A stretch of 64,000 bases of DNA from Roseiarcus sp963774195. Its GTDB lineage: Bacteria > Pseudomonadota > Alphaproteobacteria > Rhizobiales > Beijerinckiaceae. The notes under the pieces were generated by a model, which was not told the origin of the DNA, searched no databases, and saw nothing but the letters and a program-made list of their open reading frames with translations. Positions 43,232 through 54,252 of this stretch are shown here, in pieces. The translations under genes were made by a program, and so were the position numbers. The stretch lies in assembly GCA_963774195.1 (NCBI GenBank), contig CAVZDY010000003.1, positions 682,001 to 746,000 of the forward strand, read 5' to 3'. Within the stretch, counting starts at the first letter, position 1, and the number at the start of each line of letters is the position of its first letter.

Positions 43232-43981
43232 ATGCCGGGGATGAAACGTTTCGAAGACGCCGGGGCCGTGGTGACGGGGGGAGCGTCGGGGATCGGTCTG
43301 GCGATCGCGCATCGGATCGTCGCCGAGGGCGGACGGGTCATGCTGTGGGACGTTGATCACGCCAAGCTCGCGGCCGCGCAGAAGGAAATCGGCGACCGCG
43401 CCCATGTCGCGCGCCTCGACCTCACCGATCCCGATGCGGTCGAGCGGGCGGCGGCGGAGGCGGAGGAGGCCCTTGGCCACATCGACGCGCTCGTTTGCAG
43501 CGCCGGCGTCGCCGGCCTCAACGCGCTGGTGGTCGATTATCCGGTCGAGGAGTGGCGGCGGGTGTTCGACATCAATGTCAACGGGCTCTTTTACTGCAAC
43601 CGCGCCGTCGCGCGGCTCATGCAGGCGCGCGGCTATGGACGCATCGTCAACATCGCCTCGATTGCCGGCAAGGAAGGCAACCCGACCGCCTCGGCCTACA
43701 GCGCTTCGAAGGCGGCGGTGATCGGCCTGACCAAGTCGCTCGGCAAGGAACTCGCCAAGAAGGGCGTCACCGTCAACGTCATCACGCCGGCGACGATCGA
43801 AACGCCGATGCTCGAGCAGGTTTCCGAGGCGCATATCGCCTATATGCGCTCGAAGATTCCGATGGAGCGATTCGGCACGGTCGACGAAGTCGCCGCGCTC
43901 GTCTGCTGGCTCGCGAGCCGCGAATGCTCGTTCACCACCGGCGCGGTGTTCGACATCTCAGGCGGCCGCGCGACCTATTGA
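43232..43981 (+). CDS. Short-chain dehydrogenase/reductase (FabG-like)
   Basis: The 249-residue protein is a classical SDR with TGGASGIG near the N-terminus, CSAGVAGLN, and the catalytic ASIAGKEGN...YSASKAAV triad. It ends with TGAVFDISGGRATY. It resembles 3-oxoacyl-ACP reductase and other FabG-like oxidoreductases; the substrate is not fixed. ATG 43232 is chosen for GGGAGA; ATG 43226 or 43241 are alternatives. Confidence 0.85.
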   Translation: MPGMKRFEDAGAVVTGGASGIGLAIAHRIVAEGGRVMLWDVDHAKLAAAQKEIGDRAHVARLDLTDPDAVERAAAEAEEALGHIDALVCSAGVAGLNALVVDYPVEEWRRVFDINVNGLFYCNRAVARLMQARGYGRIVNIASIAGKEGNPTASAYSASKAAVIGLTKSLGKELAKKGVTVNVITPATIETPMLEQVSEAHIAYMRSKIPMERFGTVDEVAALVCWLASRECSFTTGAVFDISGGRATY

Positions 43982-44060
43982 GGAGACGCGAGCCGGCGGC
44001 GATTTGCGTGGAACGTCTGGGCCTTATGGACGTTATAGGACAATCCATGGAGAGCGCCTG

Positions 44061-44327
44061 ATGATGTCTGGTCGAACATTCCTTTTCGTCGCCGCGCCCG
44101 CCCTGTCGTTGGCGCTGCTCAACGGTTCGCCCGCATCCGCCCGCACCGTTTGCAGACCGGACGGATGCTGCTTCAACACGAGCGGCGAGCCGATCCCCGA
44201 TCAGCCGCGCCACTGCTACCGCCACTGGCGGCATCATGAACGATATTATGAAGAGGCGCCGCCTTCGCCGCCCTATGACTACCAGCCCGGACCGCGGCAG
44301 TACGACGACGGCGGCGGGCCGCAGTGA
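44061..44327 (+). CDS. Small secreted Cys/Tyr/Pro-rich protein, unknown function
   Basis: The 88-residue protein has a signal peptide (about residues 1-24, ending PASARTV) and a mature part with four cysteines (VCRPDGCCFNTSG and RHCYRH), a His-rich stretch and a Pro/Tyr-rich tail. GGAGAG precedes the ATG ATG start. It could be a disulfide-stabilised periplasmic protein. I do not recognise a family. Confidence 0.6.
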   Translation: MMSGRTFLFVAAPALSLALLNGSPASARTVCRPDGCCFNTSGEPIPDQPRHCYRHWRHHERYYEEAPPSPPYDYQPGPRQYDDGGGPQ

Positions 44328-44367
44328 GGTAAGCGTTCGGCAACTCCGATCGCATGGCGTCGACGTT

Positions 44368-44397
44368 GCGTGCGGCGACATTGAGTTCGCCGCACGC
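44368..44397. terminator. 11-bp hairpin between convergent genes
   Basis: GCGTGCGGCGA at 44368-44378 pairs perfectly with TCGCCGCACGC at 44387-44397, in the 78-base gap between the secreted protein gene and the HAAT binding protein gene, which converge. There is no T-run, so it may act as a bidirectional pause or mRNA 3' end structure. Confidence 0.45.
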
Positions 44398-44405
44398 TGT
44401 CGCGC

Positions 44406-45617
44406 TTATTTCTTGACCAGCGGGCACTCGCTCTGCGCCAGCGGGCGGAAGGCCTCGTCGGCGGGAATCGTCGCGATCAGCTTGTAATAATCCCAGGGGT
44501 ATTTCAACTCGGCCGGAGTCTTCACCTGGAACAGATAAGCGGGATGGATGACGCGTCCGTCCTGCCGGATTTCGCCCTTGCCGAACAGCGGATCGTCGGT
44601 CGGCATCTCCTTCATTTTGGCGACCACCTTGGCGCCGTCGTGCGGATTGCCGCCCATCGCATCGAGCGCCTTGAGATAGTGGAGGACCGACGCATAGACG
44701 CCGGCGTGCACCATCGTCGGCTCGGCATGGTTCTTCATGCGTTGCGAGAAGCGCGACGAGAAGGCGCGGGTCTGATCGTTCATATCCCAGTAGAAGGTCT
44801 CGGTGAACTCGAGTCCTTGCGCCACGTCGAGGCCTATCGCATTGACGTCGCTGATGAAGAGCAGCAGCGCGGCGAGCTTCTGGCCGCCCGAGGAAATGCC
44901 GAACTCATGCGCCTGCTTGATCGAATTCGTCGTGTCGCCGCCCGCATTCGCGAGGCCAATGATCTTGGCGCCCGAGGATTGGGCTTGCAGCAGGAACGAG
45001 GAGAAGTCGGGCGTGTTGAGCGGCACGTTGACGCTGCCGATCACCTTGCCGCCGTTCGCTTCGACGACCGCCGCCGTATCGCGTTGCAGCGCGTGGCCGA
45101 AGGCGTAATCGGCCGTGACGAAGTACCAGCTGTCGCCGCCGGACTTGACGATCGCCTTGCCGGTGCCGTTGGCGAGCGCGTAGGTGTCGTAGGTCCAGTG
45201 GATGGTGTTGGGCGTGCAGGCCTTGCCGGTGAGGTCGGAAGTTGCGGCGCCGGAATTCATGAAGACGCCGTTTTTCTCCTTGACGACCTGCGCGACCGCC
45301 AGGGCGACGCCGGAATTCGGCACGTCGACGATGTTGTCGACCTTGTCCTCGTCAAACCACTTGCGGGCGAGGCCCACTGCGACGTCCGGCTTGTTCTGGT
45401 GGTCGCCGGAGATGACGTCGATCTTCCAACCCTTGCTCGTCAGGCCGCTGTCTTCGACCGCCATCTGCGCCGCCAGAACCGAGCCAGGCCCGCCAAGATC
45501 GGCGTAGAGGCTGGCCATATCGGTCAGGACGCCGATCTTGACGACCTTGTCGTCCGCCTGCGCGGCCGTCGCGAACATCAGGCCTACGGCGAGCGCACTC
45601 AGAACTATTGGTCTCAC
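44406..45617 (-). CDS. Branched-chain/HAAT-type substrate-binding protein
   Basis: The 403-residue protein has a signal peptide (VLSALAVGLMFATAAQADD) and a Peripla_BP_6 domain with KIGVLTDMASLYADLGG and the ANAGGDTTNSIKQA region. It binds amino acids or related compounds such as amides for a HAAT transporter. The GTG at 45617 is chosen for GGGAGGAAAACTC upstream; the longer frame has no such site. It has no permease or ATPase next to it, so it probably shares the liv transporter downstream or one elsewhere. Confidence 0.85.
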   Translation of the reverse strand: MRPIVLSALAVGLMFATAAQADDKVVKIGVLTDMASLYADLGGPGSVLAAQMAVEDSGLTSKGWKIDVISGDHQNKPDVAVGLARKWFDEDKVDNIVDVPNSGVALAVAQVVKEKNGVFMNSGAATSDLTGKACTPNTIHWTYDTYALANGTGKAIVKSGGDSWYFVTADYAFGHALQRDTAAVVEANGGKVIGSVNVPLNTPDFSSFLLQAQSSGAKIIGLANAGGDTTNSIKQAHEFGISSGGQKLAALLLFISDVNAIGLDVAQGLEFTETFYWDMNDQTRAFSSRFSQRMKNHAEPTMVHAGVYASVLHYLKALDAMGGNPHDGAKVVAKMKEMPTDDPLFGKGEIRQDGRVIHPAYLFQVKTPAELKYPWDYYKLIATIPADEAFRPLAQSECPLVKK

Positions 45618-45760
45618 GAGTTTTCCTCCCACTGATAAAGCTTGTTTCAAGGCGCGCGGCGGCTCGCGGGCGGCGCGCCCATGCAGGTATATCGAAGGCT
45701 CAATAGCAGCGCATCATGACGATGAACACGATATGCGCTTGAAGTCGCCGTCGCCGTCGA

Positions 45761-46291
45761 TCATCGTCCGGGCTCGTCGCCGCGGCGGGTGGCTTCGAAG
45801 AGGAACCAGACGCGCCGTTCGGTCTCGTCGATCCAATTCTCGATGAGGCTGGCGCTCGCCACGTCGTCCGCTTCGTCGCAGACCCCGTGCGCCTCCCGGA
45901 AAGCGGCCACGAGACGTTGATTGTCGTCGCGCAGCTCCGCAAGCATGTCGAGCGGCGAGACAAAGTTGGCGTCGTTGTCCGCAATGCGTTGCAGGCGCGC
46001 GATATGGCCGATCGAGCGCAAGGTCGTTCCGCCGATCTTGCGGACGCGTTCGGCGATCGGGTCGGTCATCGCGAAAATCTGATCGCCGTGCTCGTCGAGC
46101 AGCAGGTGATAGTCGCGGAAATGCGGGCCTGACATGTGCCAGTGGAAGTTCTTGGTCTTGAGATACAGCGCGAAGACGTCCGCAAGCATCAGGTTCAGCG
46201 CTGCCGAGACGTCGCGGGTCGCATTCGAGTCGAGATCGGTTGGAGTTTGCAGAGGTGCGCTCCGACGAGAGTCGGCGTCTTTCGCATTCAT
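45761..46291 (-). CDS. dps: Dps-family DNA starvation/ferritin-like protein
   Basis: The 176-residue protein has the Dps ferroxidase motif KNFHWHMSGPHFRDYHLLLDE (given in part; H50, H62, D66 and E67 are the key positions) and LFEATRRGD at its end. It assembles into a 12-mer shell that stores iron and protects DNA from peroxides. AAAGGAGG precedes the ATG. It is divergent from the enoyl-CoA hydratase-like gene. Confidence 0.95.
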   Translation of the reverse strand: MNAKDADSRRSAPLQTPTDLDSNATRDVSAALNLMLADVFALYLKTKNFHWHMSGPHFRDYHLLLDEHGDQIFAMTDPIAERVRKIGGTTLRSIGHIARLQRIADNDANFVSPLDMLAELRDDNQRLVAAFREAHGVCDEADDVASASLIENWIDETERRVWFLFEATRRGDEPGR

Positions 46292-46452
46292 GCTATCCTC
46301 CTTTGCCGCGAGCCCATTCGCGAGGCTCGGCTGTAGGTGACGCTAACAGACCTGTCCACCCCAAGCCAGCGCAGCCAGGTCCGTTGCCATTTGACGCGCA
46401 TTCGCGCGCGTGGTTCCCTACGAGGGAGCCTTTTACTTGCTTCGGCTGCGTC

Positions 46453-47254
46453 ATGACGCCCGCTATCCGCACGGAGATCAATGGCTCGGTTTCGACGATC
46501 CTCATCAACCGCCCGGAGCGTCGCAACGCGGTCGATGGTCCGATGGCCGCGGCGTTGCGCGAGGCCTTCCTGCGCTTCGAGGCCGACGAGACGCAGCGGG
46601 TCGCCGTGCTCGCAGGCGAGGGCGACGTTTTCTGCGCCGGCGCCGACCTCACCGCAATCGGCGATCCGCTTCGCCGGCATGAACTCGATCCCGAAGGCGG
46701 CGGGGCGGGACCTATGGGGCCGACGCGCCTTGCGCTGTCGAAGCCGCTGATCGCGGCGGTCGCCGGATATGCCGTCGCCGGCGGGCTGGAACTCGCCCTT
46801 CTCGCTGATCTGCGCGTCGCGGAGGAGAACGCCGTCTTCGGCGTGTTCTGCCGACGCTGGGGCGTGCCCTTGATCGACGGAGGAACCGTGCGGTTGCCGC
46901 GGATAATTGGCATGGGACGGGCGCTCGACATGATCCTGACGGGGCGGCCGGTCGGCGCTCAAGAGGCGCTGAACATGGGACTCGCAAACCGGGTCGTGCC
47001 GGTGGGCGGCTCGCGCGCCGCGGCGGAAAACATGGCGCGCGAGATCGCCGGCTTTCCGCAGGGCTGCATGCTGACGGACCGCGCTTCGGCCTATGCGCAG
47101 TGGGATTCTGACGCTCGCCGACGCGCTGCGGCAGGAGGGGCGAAGGGGCTCGCCGATCGTCGCAGCCGAGGGCGAAGCCGGCGCGCATCGGTTCGTCGCC
47201 GGTGCGGGCAGGGGCGGGCGCTTCGACGACCCGGCGGCAAGCGGCCAGGGTTGA
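46453..47254 (+). pseudogene. Enoyl-CoA hydratase/isomerase family gene, frameshifted near 3' end
   Basis: The frame encodes the crotonase fold: ILINRPERRNAVDG, CAGADLTAIGD (oxyanion hole) and AVAGYAVAGGLELALLADLRV. The frame breaks at TT (47106-47107), after which the original frame gives an Arg-rich tail. Dropping one T continues as W-D-L-T-L-A-D-A-L-R-Q-E-G... to TGA at 47254, a normal EchA ending of about 266 residues. So either a pseudogene or a one-base error. The family hydrates enoyl-CoA esters. Confidence 0.82.
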
Positions 47255-47290
47255 AGCGGGAAAGCTATCCGCCTGCATAACGCACAAACG

Positions 47291-47318
47291 AAAAAGCCCG
47301 CCGACGCGCGGCGGGCTT
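47291..47318 (-). terminator. Rho-independent terminator after livK
   Basis: On the minus strand GCCCGCC (47316-47310) and GGCGGGC (47302-47296) form a 7-bp stem over a 7-base loop, flanked by an AA/TT extension. It is followed by five T (47295-47291). It lies 32 bases beyond the livK stop. The same hairpin may also serve the convergent enoyl-CoA hydratase gene, though without a T-run in that direction. Confidence 0.85.
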
Positions 47319-47349
47319 CGCTTTCCGCGGCTCTTGGCCAGCGTTTCGA

Positions 47350-48465
47350 TTACAGCTGGTGGTAGGTGAGCTTGCCGTCCGCGTCCTTCTTCCAGACGTA
47401 CCAGACGTAGTCCGCCGTCGTGCGGTCGCCCTTCTTGTCGAAGGCGATGTCGCCGAGGACGGTGTGGAACGGCATGCCGGAGTGCATGACTTCCGCCATC
47501 TTCTTGGGGTCGAGCGCGCCGGCCTTCTCGGCGGCCTGCTTCATGATTTGCATCGCGGCGTAGGAATAGAGCGTATAGCCTTCCGGCTCGAAGCCCTTGG
47601 CCTTGATTTCGGCGACGATGTCCTTGGCGGCCGGGTTGTTGCGCGGCTCGGGGCCGAACGACATCAGGGTGCCTTCGACGCCGGGGCCGCCGATCGAGGC
47701 GAATTCGTTGTCGGTGATGCCGTCGCCGGAGATCATGACGGTCTTCATGCCCTGGTCGCGCATCTGACGCACGAGGAGGCCGCCTTCGGTGTGGAGACCG
47801 CCCCACATCACATAGTCGGCGCCCGCGGCCTTGATCTTGGAGACGATCGCCGAATAGTCCTTCTCGCCGGGGTTGACGCCTTCGTAGATCACTTCCTTCT
47901 TGCCGCCGGCGTTCATGAAGCCCTTGGCGGCGTCGGCGAGGCCTTGGCCGTAGGGCGTCTTGTCGTGGACGATGGCGATCTTGGCGTCCTTGAGCTTGGT
48001 GAGGGCGAGTTCGGCCCACAGCTTGCCCTGCTGGTCGTCGCGGCCGCAGGTGCGGAACGCGTCCCACAGGCCGCGCTCGGTGACCTTCGGGTTGGTGGCG
48101 GACGGCGTGATGAAGAGAACGCCGTTGTCGGAGTAGACTTCCGAAGCGGGGATGGTCACGCCGGAGTTGAAGTGGCCGACTACGAGCTTGACGCCGTCGC
48201 CGACGAATTTATTGGCCACCGAGACGCCCTGCTTGGGGTCGGAGACGTCGTCGCCTTGCTCGACCTCGATCTTCTGGCCGAGGATGCCGCCCTGGGCGTT
48301 GAAGTCGGCCGCGGCTTGGTTGACGCCGGTGACGAGCTGCGCGCCGAACGAGGCGTTGGCGCCTGTGATCGGGCCGGCGACGCCGATTTTGACTTGCGCA
48401 TTGGCGGCGCCGGCGAAGGCCAAGCCTGCGGCGAGCATGAGGCCCGCCCATCCATACCGTTTCAT
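47350..48465 (-). CDS. livK: Branched-chain amino acid ABC transporter substrate-binding protein
   Basis: The 371-residue protein has a signal peptide ending at GAANAQ. The Peripla_BP_6 fold follows, with VKIGVAGPITGANASFG and the IVHDKTPYGQGLADAA hinge. It binds leucine/isoleucine/valine or related amino acids in the periplasm. ATG 48465 is set by GGGAG and the signal sequence. It is the last gene of the liv operon, 147 bases after the small membrane gene, and ends at a terminator. Confidence 0.93.
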   Translation of the reverse strand: MKRYGWAGLMLAAGLAFAGAANAQVKIGVAGPITGANASFGAQLVTGVNQAAADFNAQGGILGQKIEVEQGDDVSDPKQGVSVANKFVGDGVKLVVGHFNSGVTIPASEVYSDNGVLFITPSATNPKVTERGLWDAFRTCGRDDQQGKLWAELALTKLKDAKIAIVHDKTPYGQGLADAAKGFMNAGGKKEVIYEGVNPGEKDYSAIVSKIKAAGADYVMWGGLHTEGGLLVRQMRDQGMKTVMISGDGITDNEFASIGGPGVEGTLMSFGPEPRNNPAAKDIVAEIKAKGFEPEGYTLYSYAAMQIMKQAAEKAGALDPKKMAEVMHSGMPFHTVLGDIAFDKKGDRTTADYVWYVWKKDADGKLTYHQL

Positions 48466-48612
48466 ACACCACTCCCTATGTTGTGGGGCGCTTGACCGCG
48501 CCCCGCGGCGGAACCCCTCCCACCTTGGCGGGAGGATAAAAGCCTGTTTTTCAATGAGTGTCACCTCCCGGCCCGTCGGCGCGCCGCAAATATTTAGCCC
48601 GCCGTCGGGCCG

Positions 48613-48969
48613 TCACCGGGCGTATTCGCGCGCGCGCCAGGAAAGGCCGGACTTTCGGAACGCCCAAGAATACTGGGTCGCCATCTGCCGCGCGCGCATC
48701 TCAGAATAACCGATCCATCCGACGACGATCAGCAGCACGAAGGCGATGAGATAATAGTGAAGCGACAGCAGGTCTTCCTGGAACAGCGCGAAGTGCAGGA
48801 ACTGCACGGCGGCGGACAGGGCGACGATCGCCGGAACGAGACGCCAGATCGGGCTCCAGCCTTTCGCCAGCGCGCGGCCGGTCGCAAAGGCCGCCGCGGC
48901 GCCGAGGCCGTCGAGAACGAGGAAGGCGAGCAGCGCGCTGTCGCTGGCCGGCCACAGGATTGCGTCCAT
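48613..48969 (-). CDS. Small four-helix membrane protein in liv operon (DUF6867-type)
   Basis: The 118-residue protein has hydrophobic segments at about residues 12-30, 40-60 and 72-88, and a charged C-terminus. It resembles the uncharacterised family DUF6867 that is found in Hyphomicrobiales liv operons. ATG 48969 follows GGAGG and overlaps the livF stop (TGATG). Its position suggests a link to the transporter, but the function is unknown. Confidence 0.65.
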   Translation of the reverse strand: MDAILWPASDSALLAFLVLDGLGAAAAFATGRALAKGWSPIWRLVPAIVALSAAVQFLHFALFQEDLLSLHYYLIAFVLLIVVGWIGYSEMRARQMATQYSWAFRKSGLSWRAREYAR

Positions 48970-49733
48970 CAATGGCCTCCTTCGAGATAAGCGGCGCGCA
49001 CTTCCGGTCGCGCGAGAAGATCGTGGCCAGCGCCCTGCATGGTGATCGCACCATTGACCATGACGTAGCCGCGGTGGGCGAGCTTCAGCGCATGGAAGGC
49101 GTTCTGCTCGACGAGAAACACCGAAAGGCCCTGCGTGCGGTTAAGCTCGGCGATCGCGTTGAAAATCTGTTTGACGACGAGCGGCGCGAGGCCGAGCGAC
49201 GGTTCGTCCAGCAGCAGGAGGCGCGGCCGGCTCATCAGCGCGCGGGCGATGGCGAGCATTTGTTGTTCGCCGCCCGACAGCGTGCCGCCGCGCTGCTGCG
49301 CGCGTTCCTTGAGGCGCGGAAACAGCGTGAAGGCGCGTTCGAGATCGTCGTTGAAATGAGCGAAATTGTCGATCGACGCGCCCATCTGCAGGTTTTCGTA
49401 GACCGTCATGCGGGGAAAGATGCGCCGGCCCTCGGGCGACTGCGCGATCGACATGCGGGCGATGCGGTGGGTCGGCAGATGCGTGATGTCGTGACCGTCG
49501 AACGCAATCGAGCCGCGCCGCGCGCGCGGATTGCCGAAGATGGTCATCATCATCGTCGACTTGCCGGCGCCGTTGGCGCCGATCAGCGTGACGATCTCGC
49601 CTTCGTTGACGTCGAGGTCGACGCCTTTGAGGGCCTGGATCTTGCCATAAAAAGTCTCGACGCCGCGAACCGTCAGCAGCGGTTTCGGCGCCGGAGCCGG
49701 GGCGAGGCTCACTTGCGCGCTGGTCATCGTCAT
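48969..49733 (-). CDS. livF: Branched-chain amino acid ABC transporter ATP-binding protein LivF
   Basis: The 254-residue ATPase has Walker A GANGAGKST, signature LSGGEQQMLAIARAL and Walker B LLLLDEPSLGLAP, which is typical for LivF. Starts at ATG 49733 within an ATGA overlap with the livG stop; a second ATG is six bases later. Works with LivG to drive the LivHM permease. Confidence 0.95.
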   Translation of the reverse strand: MTMTSAQVSLAPAPAPKPLLTVRGVETFYGKIQALKGVDLDVNEGEIVTLIGANGAGKSTMMMTIFGNPRARRGSIAFDGHDITHLPTHRIARMSIAQSPEGRRIFPRMTVYENLQMGASIDNFAHFNDDLERAFTLFPRLKERAQQRGGTLSGGEQQMLAIARALMSRPRLLLLDEPSLGLAPLVVKQIFNAIAELNRTQGLSVFLVEQNAFHALKLAHRGYVMVNGAITMQGAGHDLLARPEVRAAYLEGGH

Positions 49734-50640
49734 GCGCCGATCTCCGCTTCCGCGTTGGCGAGTTCCTCTTCGTCGGCGACGCCGAGATAAGCAGCGATGA
49801 CCTTGGGATCGTTGCGCACCTCCACCGGCGTGCCGTCCGCGATCTTGGTGCCGTAATCCAGCACCACGACGTGATCGGAGATCTGCATGACGACGGACAT
49901 GTCGTGTTCGATCAGCAGGATCGAGGTGTCGTGACCGTCGCGGATCGAATTGAGCAGCACGTTCAACTCGAGCGATTCTCTCGGATTGAGGCCGGCGGCT
50001 GGCTCGTCGAGGCACAACATGACGGGCTCGGTGCACATGGCGCGGGCGATCTCGAGCCGGCGCTGCGCGCCGTAAGGCAATTCGCCTGCCGGATCGTCGG
50101 CGCGATCCATGAGGCCGATCTTGTCGAGCCAGTATTTGGCGCGCTCGACCGCCTTCGCCTCGGCGTTGCGATAAGTCGGCGCGCCGAGAAGGCCGAGCAC
50201 CGTGAAGCCGCTCGCCACCATCAGGCTGTTGTGGTGGGCGACCATCAGGTTTTCGAGCACGGTCATGCCCTGAAACAGCCGGATGTTCTGGAACGTTCGC
50301 GCGACGCGCGCGCGCCACGCGATCTCGTTCCCCGGCATGCGCTCGAGCAAATAAAGCTCATTGCCCGCGGAGATTGCATGTTTGTTTGACGAGTGCGTGA
50401 GCGCCTCGACATCCTCGGCCGACGCCGCGCCGACGCGGGCGAGGGCGAGGCGCCCTTCGGTCGGCTTGTAGAAGCCGGTGACGCAATTGAAGACCGTGGT
50501 CTTGCCGGCGCCGTTCGGGCCGATCAGCGCGGTGATGTCGCCGCGGCCGACCTGGAAGGTGAGGTTGTTGACCGCGACCAGGCCGCCGAAACGCATGGTT
50601 AGATGTTCGACGACGAGCAGGGGATTGGTCAGCCAGCGCA

Positions 50641-50641
<1 letters not shown>
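49730..50641 (-). CDS. livG: Branched-chain amino acid ABC transporter ATP-binding protein LivG
   Basis: The 303-residue ATPase has Walker A GPNGAGKTT, the LivG-type LPYGAQRRLEIARA signature and Walker B VMLCLDEPAAGLNP. An insert between the Walker A and signature (about residues 65-105) makes it longer than the usual 255 residues. It overlaps livM and livF at both ends (TGATG and ATGA), which indicates coupled translation. Confidence 0.95.
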
Positions 50642-52185
<1,544 letters not shown>

Positions 52186-52187
52186 CG

Positions 52188-53102
52188 TCACACCTTCTCG
52201 ATTTCAGGCCGGCCAAGAATGCCGGAAGGCATGAAGATGAGGGTGATCGCGAGGATCGAGAAAGCTGCGACGTCCTTGTAGTCGGACGAGAAATAGGCCG
52301 ACCAGAACACTTCGATCAGGCCAATCATCAGCCCGCCGAGTACGGCGCCGGGAAGCGAACCGATGCCGCCGAGCACAGCCGCCGTGAACGCCTTCACGCC
52401 GGGCAGGAAGCCGTCGGAGAAGTTCACCACGCCGTAGTACATCATGTAGAGCGTACCGGCGACGGCCGCGAGCGCGGCGCCGATGATGAAGGTGATCGAG
52501 ATCGTCTTGTCGACGTCGACTCCGATCAGCGCCGCCATCTTGCGATCCTGTTCGCAGGCGCGTTGCGCTCGGCCGAGCGCCGTCTTCTGCACCAGCCACC
52601 AGAAACCGAAGAGCAGGAGGGCCGTCACCGCCATGATAACGATCTGGCGGTATTGCAAGGTGATGTCGTGTCCGGCGCCGCCAAAGTGGATGCTGTTGGT
52701 GAACATCGGCGGCACCGGCTTATTGCGCGGGCCCTGGGCGACTTGGACGAAATTCGACAGGAAGGTCGACATGCCGATCGCCGAGATGAGCGGCGCCAGC
52801 CGGAACGAGCCGCGGAGCGGCCGATAGGCGATCCGCTCGATGCTCCAGTTCCAGACCGAGGTGAGCACCATCGCGGCGATCAGCACGATGATGAAGGCGA
52901 GCGGCAGCGAGGCGACGCCGAAAACCTGGGTCAGTGCGAGGAAAACCAGCAGGGCGATGAACGCGGAAAGCATGAACACGTCGCCATGGGCGAAATTGAT
53001 CATGCCGATGATGCCGAACACCATCGTATAGCCGATGGCGATGAGACCATAGACCGACCCTAGGGTCAGTCCGTTGATCAGTTGCTGAATGAAATTGTCC
53101 AT
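52188..53102 (-). CDS. livH: Branched-chain amino acid ABC transporter permease LivH
   Basis: The 304-residue permease begins with IQQLINGLTLGSVYGLIAIG (part of the LivH signature) and includes GMINFAHGDVFMLSAF and a later LGGIGSLPGAVLGG segment. It has about eight transmembrane helices and forms the channel with LivM. It is the first gene of the liv operon. Its promoter must lie in the 53103-53671 region. Confidence 0.94.
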   Translation of the reverse strand: MDNFIQQLINGLTLGSVYGLIAIGYTMVFGIIGMINFAHGDVFMLSAFIALLVFLALTQVFGVASLPLAFIIVLIAAMVLTSVWNWSIERIAYRPLRGSFRLAPLISAIGMSTFLSNFVQVAQGPRNKPVPPMFTNSIHFGGAGHDITLQYRQIVIMAVTALLLFGFWWLVQKTALGRAQRACEQDRKMAALIGVDVDKTISITFIIGAALAAVAGTLYMMYYGVVNFSDGFLPGVKAFTAAVLGGIGSLPGAVLGGLMIGLIEVFWSAYFSSDYKDVAAFSILAITLIFMPSGILGRPEIEKV

Positions 53103-53671
53103 TCGTCAGCGCGCCCCCGAATTTCCCGTCCCTTATGCAGGATTTGCGCCAACCTCGGTCAGCGGTCCTGTCTTCCTCGCGGCGCGCCGACGGCGCAGCC
53201 AAACAGCGAATTTATTGACAAGCTTAGCAACCGCGCGAGCGGCCGGCAATCGCCGCTAGCGGCTTTAATTATCGTCTCTACACTGCCAGTTCGTGGTGCG
53301 TCGAGCCGTCCGCCGGCGCCTGCGTCCGGAATCCGGAAATACCAGAACGTTATACTGGTTCATCTTGTATCCGAGCGTACGGTTTCGCCCCCACGCGGGC
53401 AGGCCGCCAGGCCATCTATCACGCGACCGGTTTGAGCATATGCTCAAAAATGTTGCATTTGCTCATATTTTCTTGGCGCGATCGCGGCCTGCGGCCCTCA
53501 TCGACCGCCGGTTCTCGAAAGGCGAGCAATCTCTTCCTCGGCAACTTTCGCATGGCTACAAATCGGCGCTATAGTCCCTTGTAGGCGCTCGCAACGCGAG
53601 GCCGAAAGGGGAGGAGCAGCGGACGGCGGGAATGTGTCCCGATGGATCGCTATGCTCGAGGAGGTCGATCG
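53103..53671. promoter_or_regulatory. 569-base divergent control region between livH and coxS
   Basis: No gene is supported. The most striking site is the perfect 18-bp palindrome TTTGAGCATATGCTCAAA at 53431-53448, with a half-site TTGCTCATAT at about 53459-53468. A second perfect palindrome, GCCGCTAGCGGC, lies at 53252-53263. The region must carry the livH and coxS promoters. The palindromes are observed; their regulators are not identified. Confidence 0.5.
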
Positions 53672-54166
<495 letters not shown>

Positions 54167-54252
54167 ACATAGGTTCGGCACGCCGACGGGCCCGAGGGGG
54201 CAGGGCGGCGATCGAATGGCACAACCATAACAGCGACCATTGGGAGTGTTAT

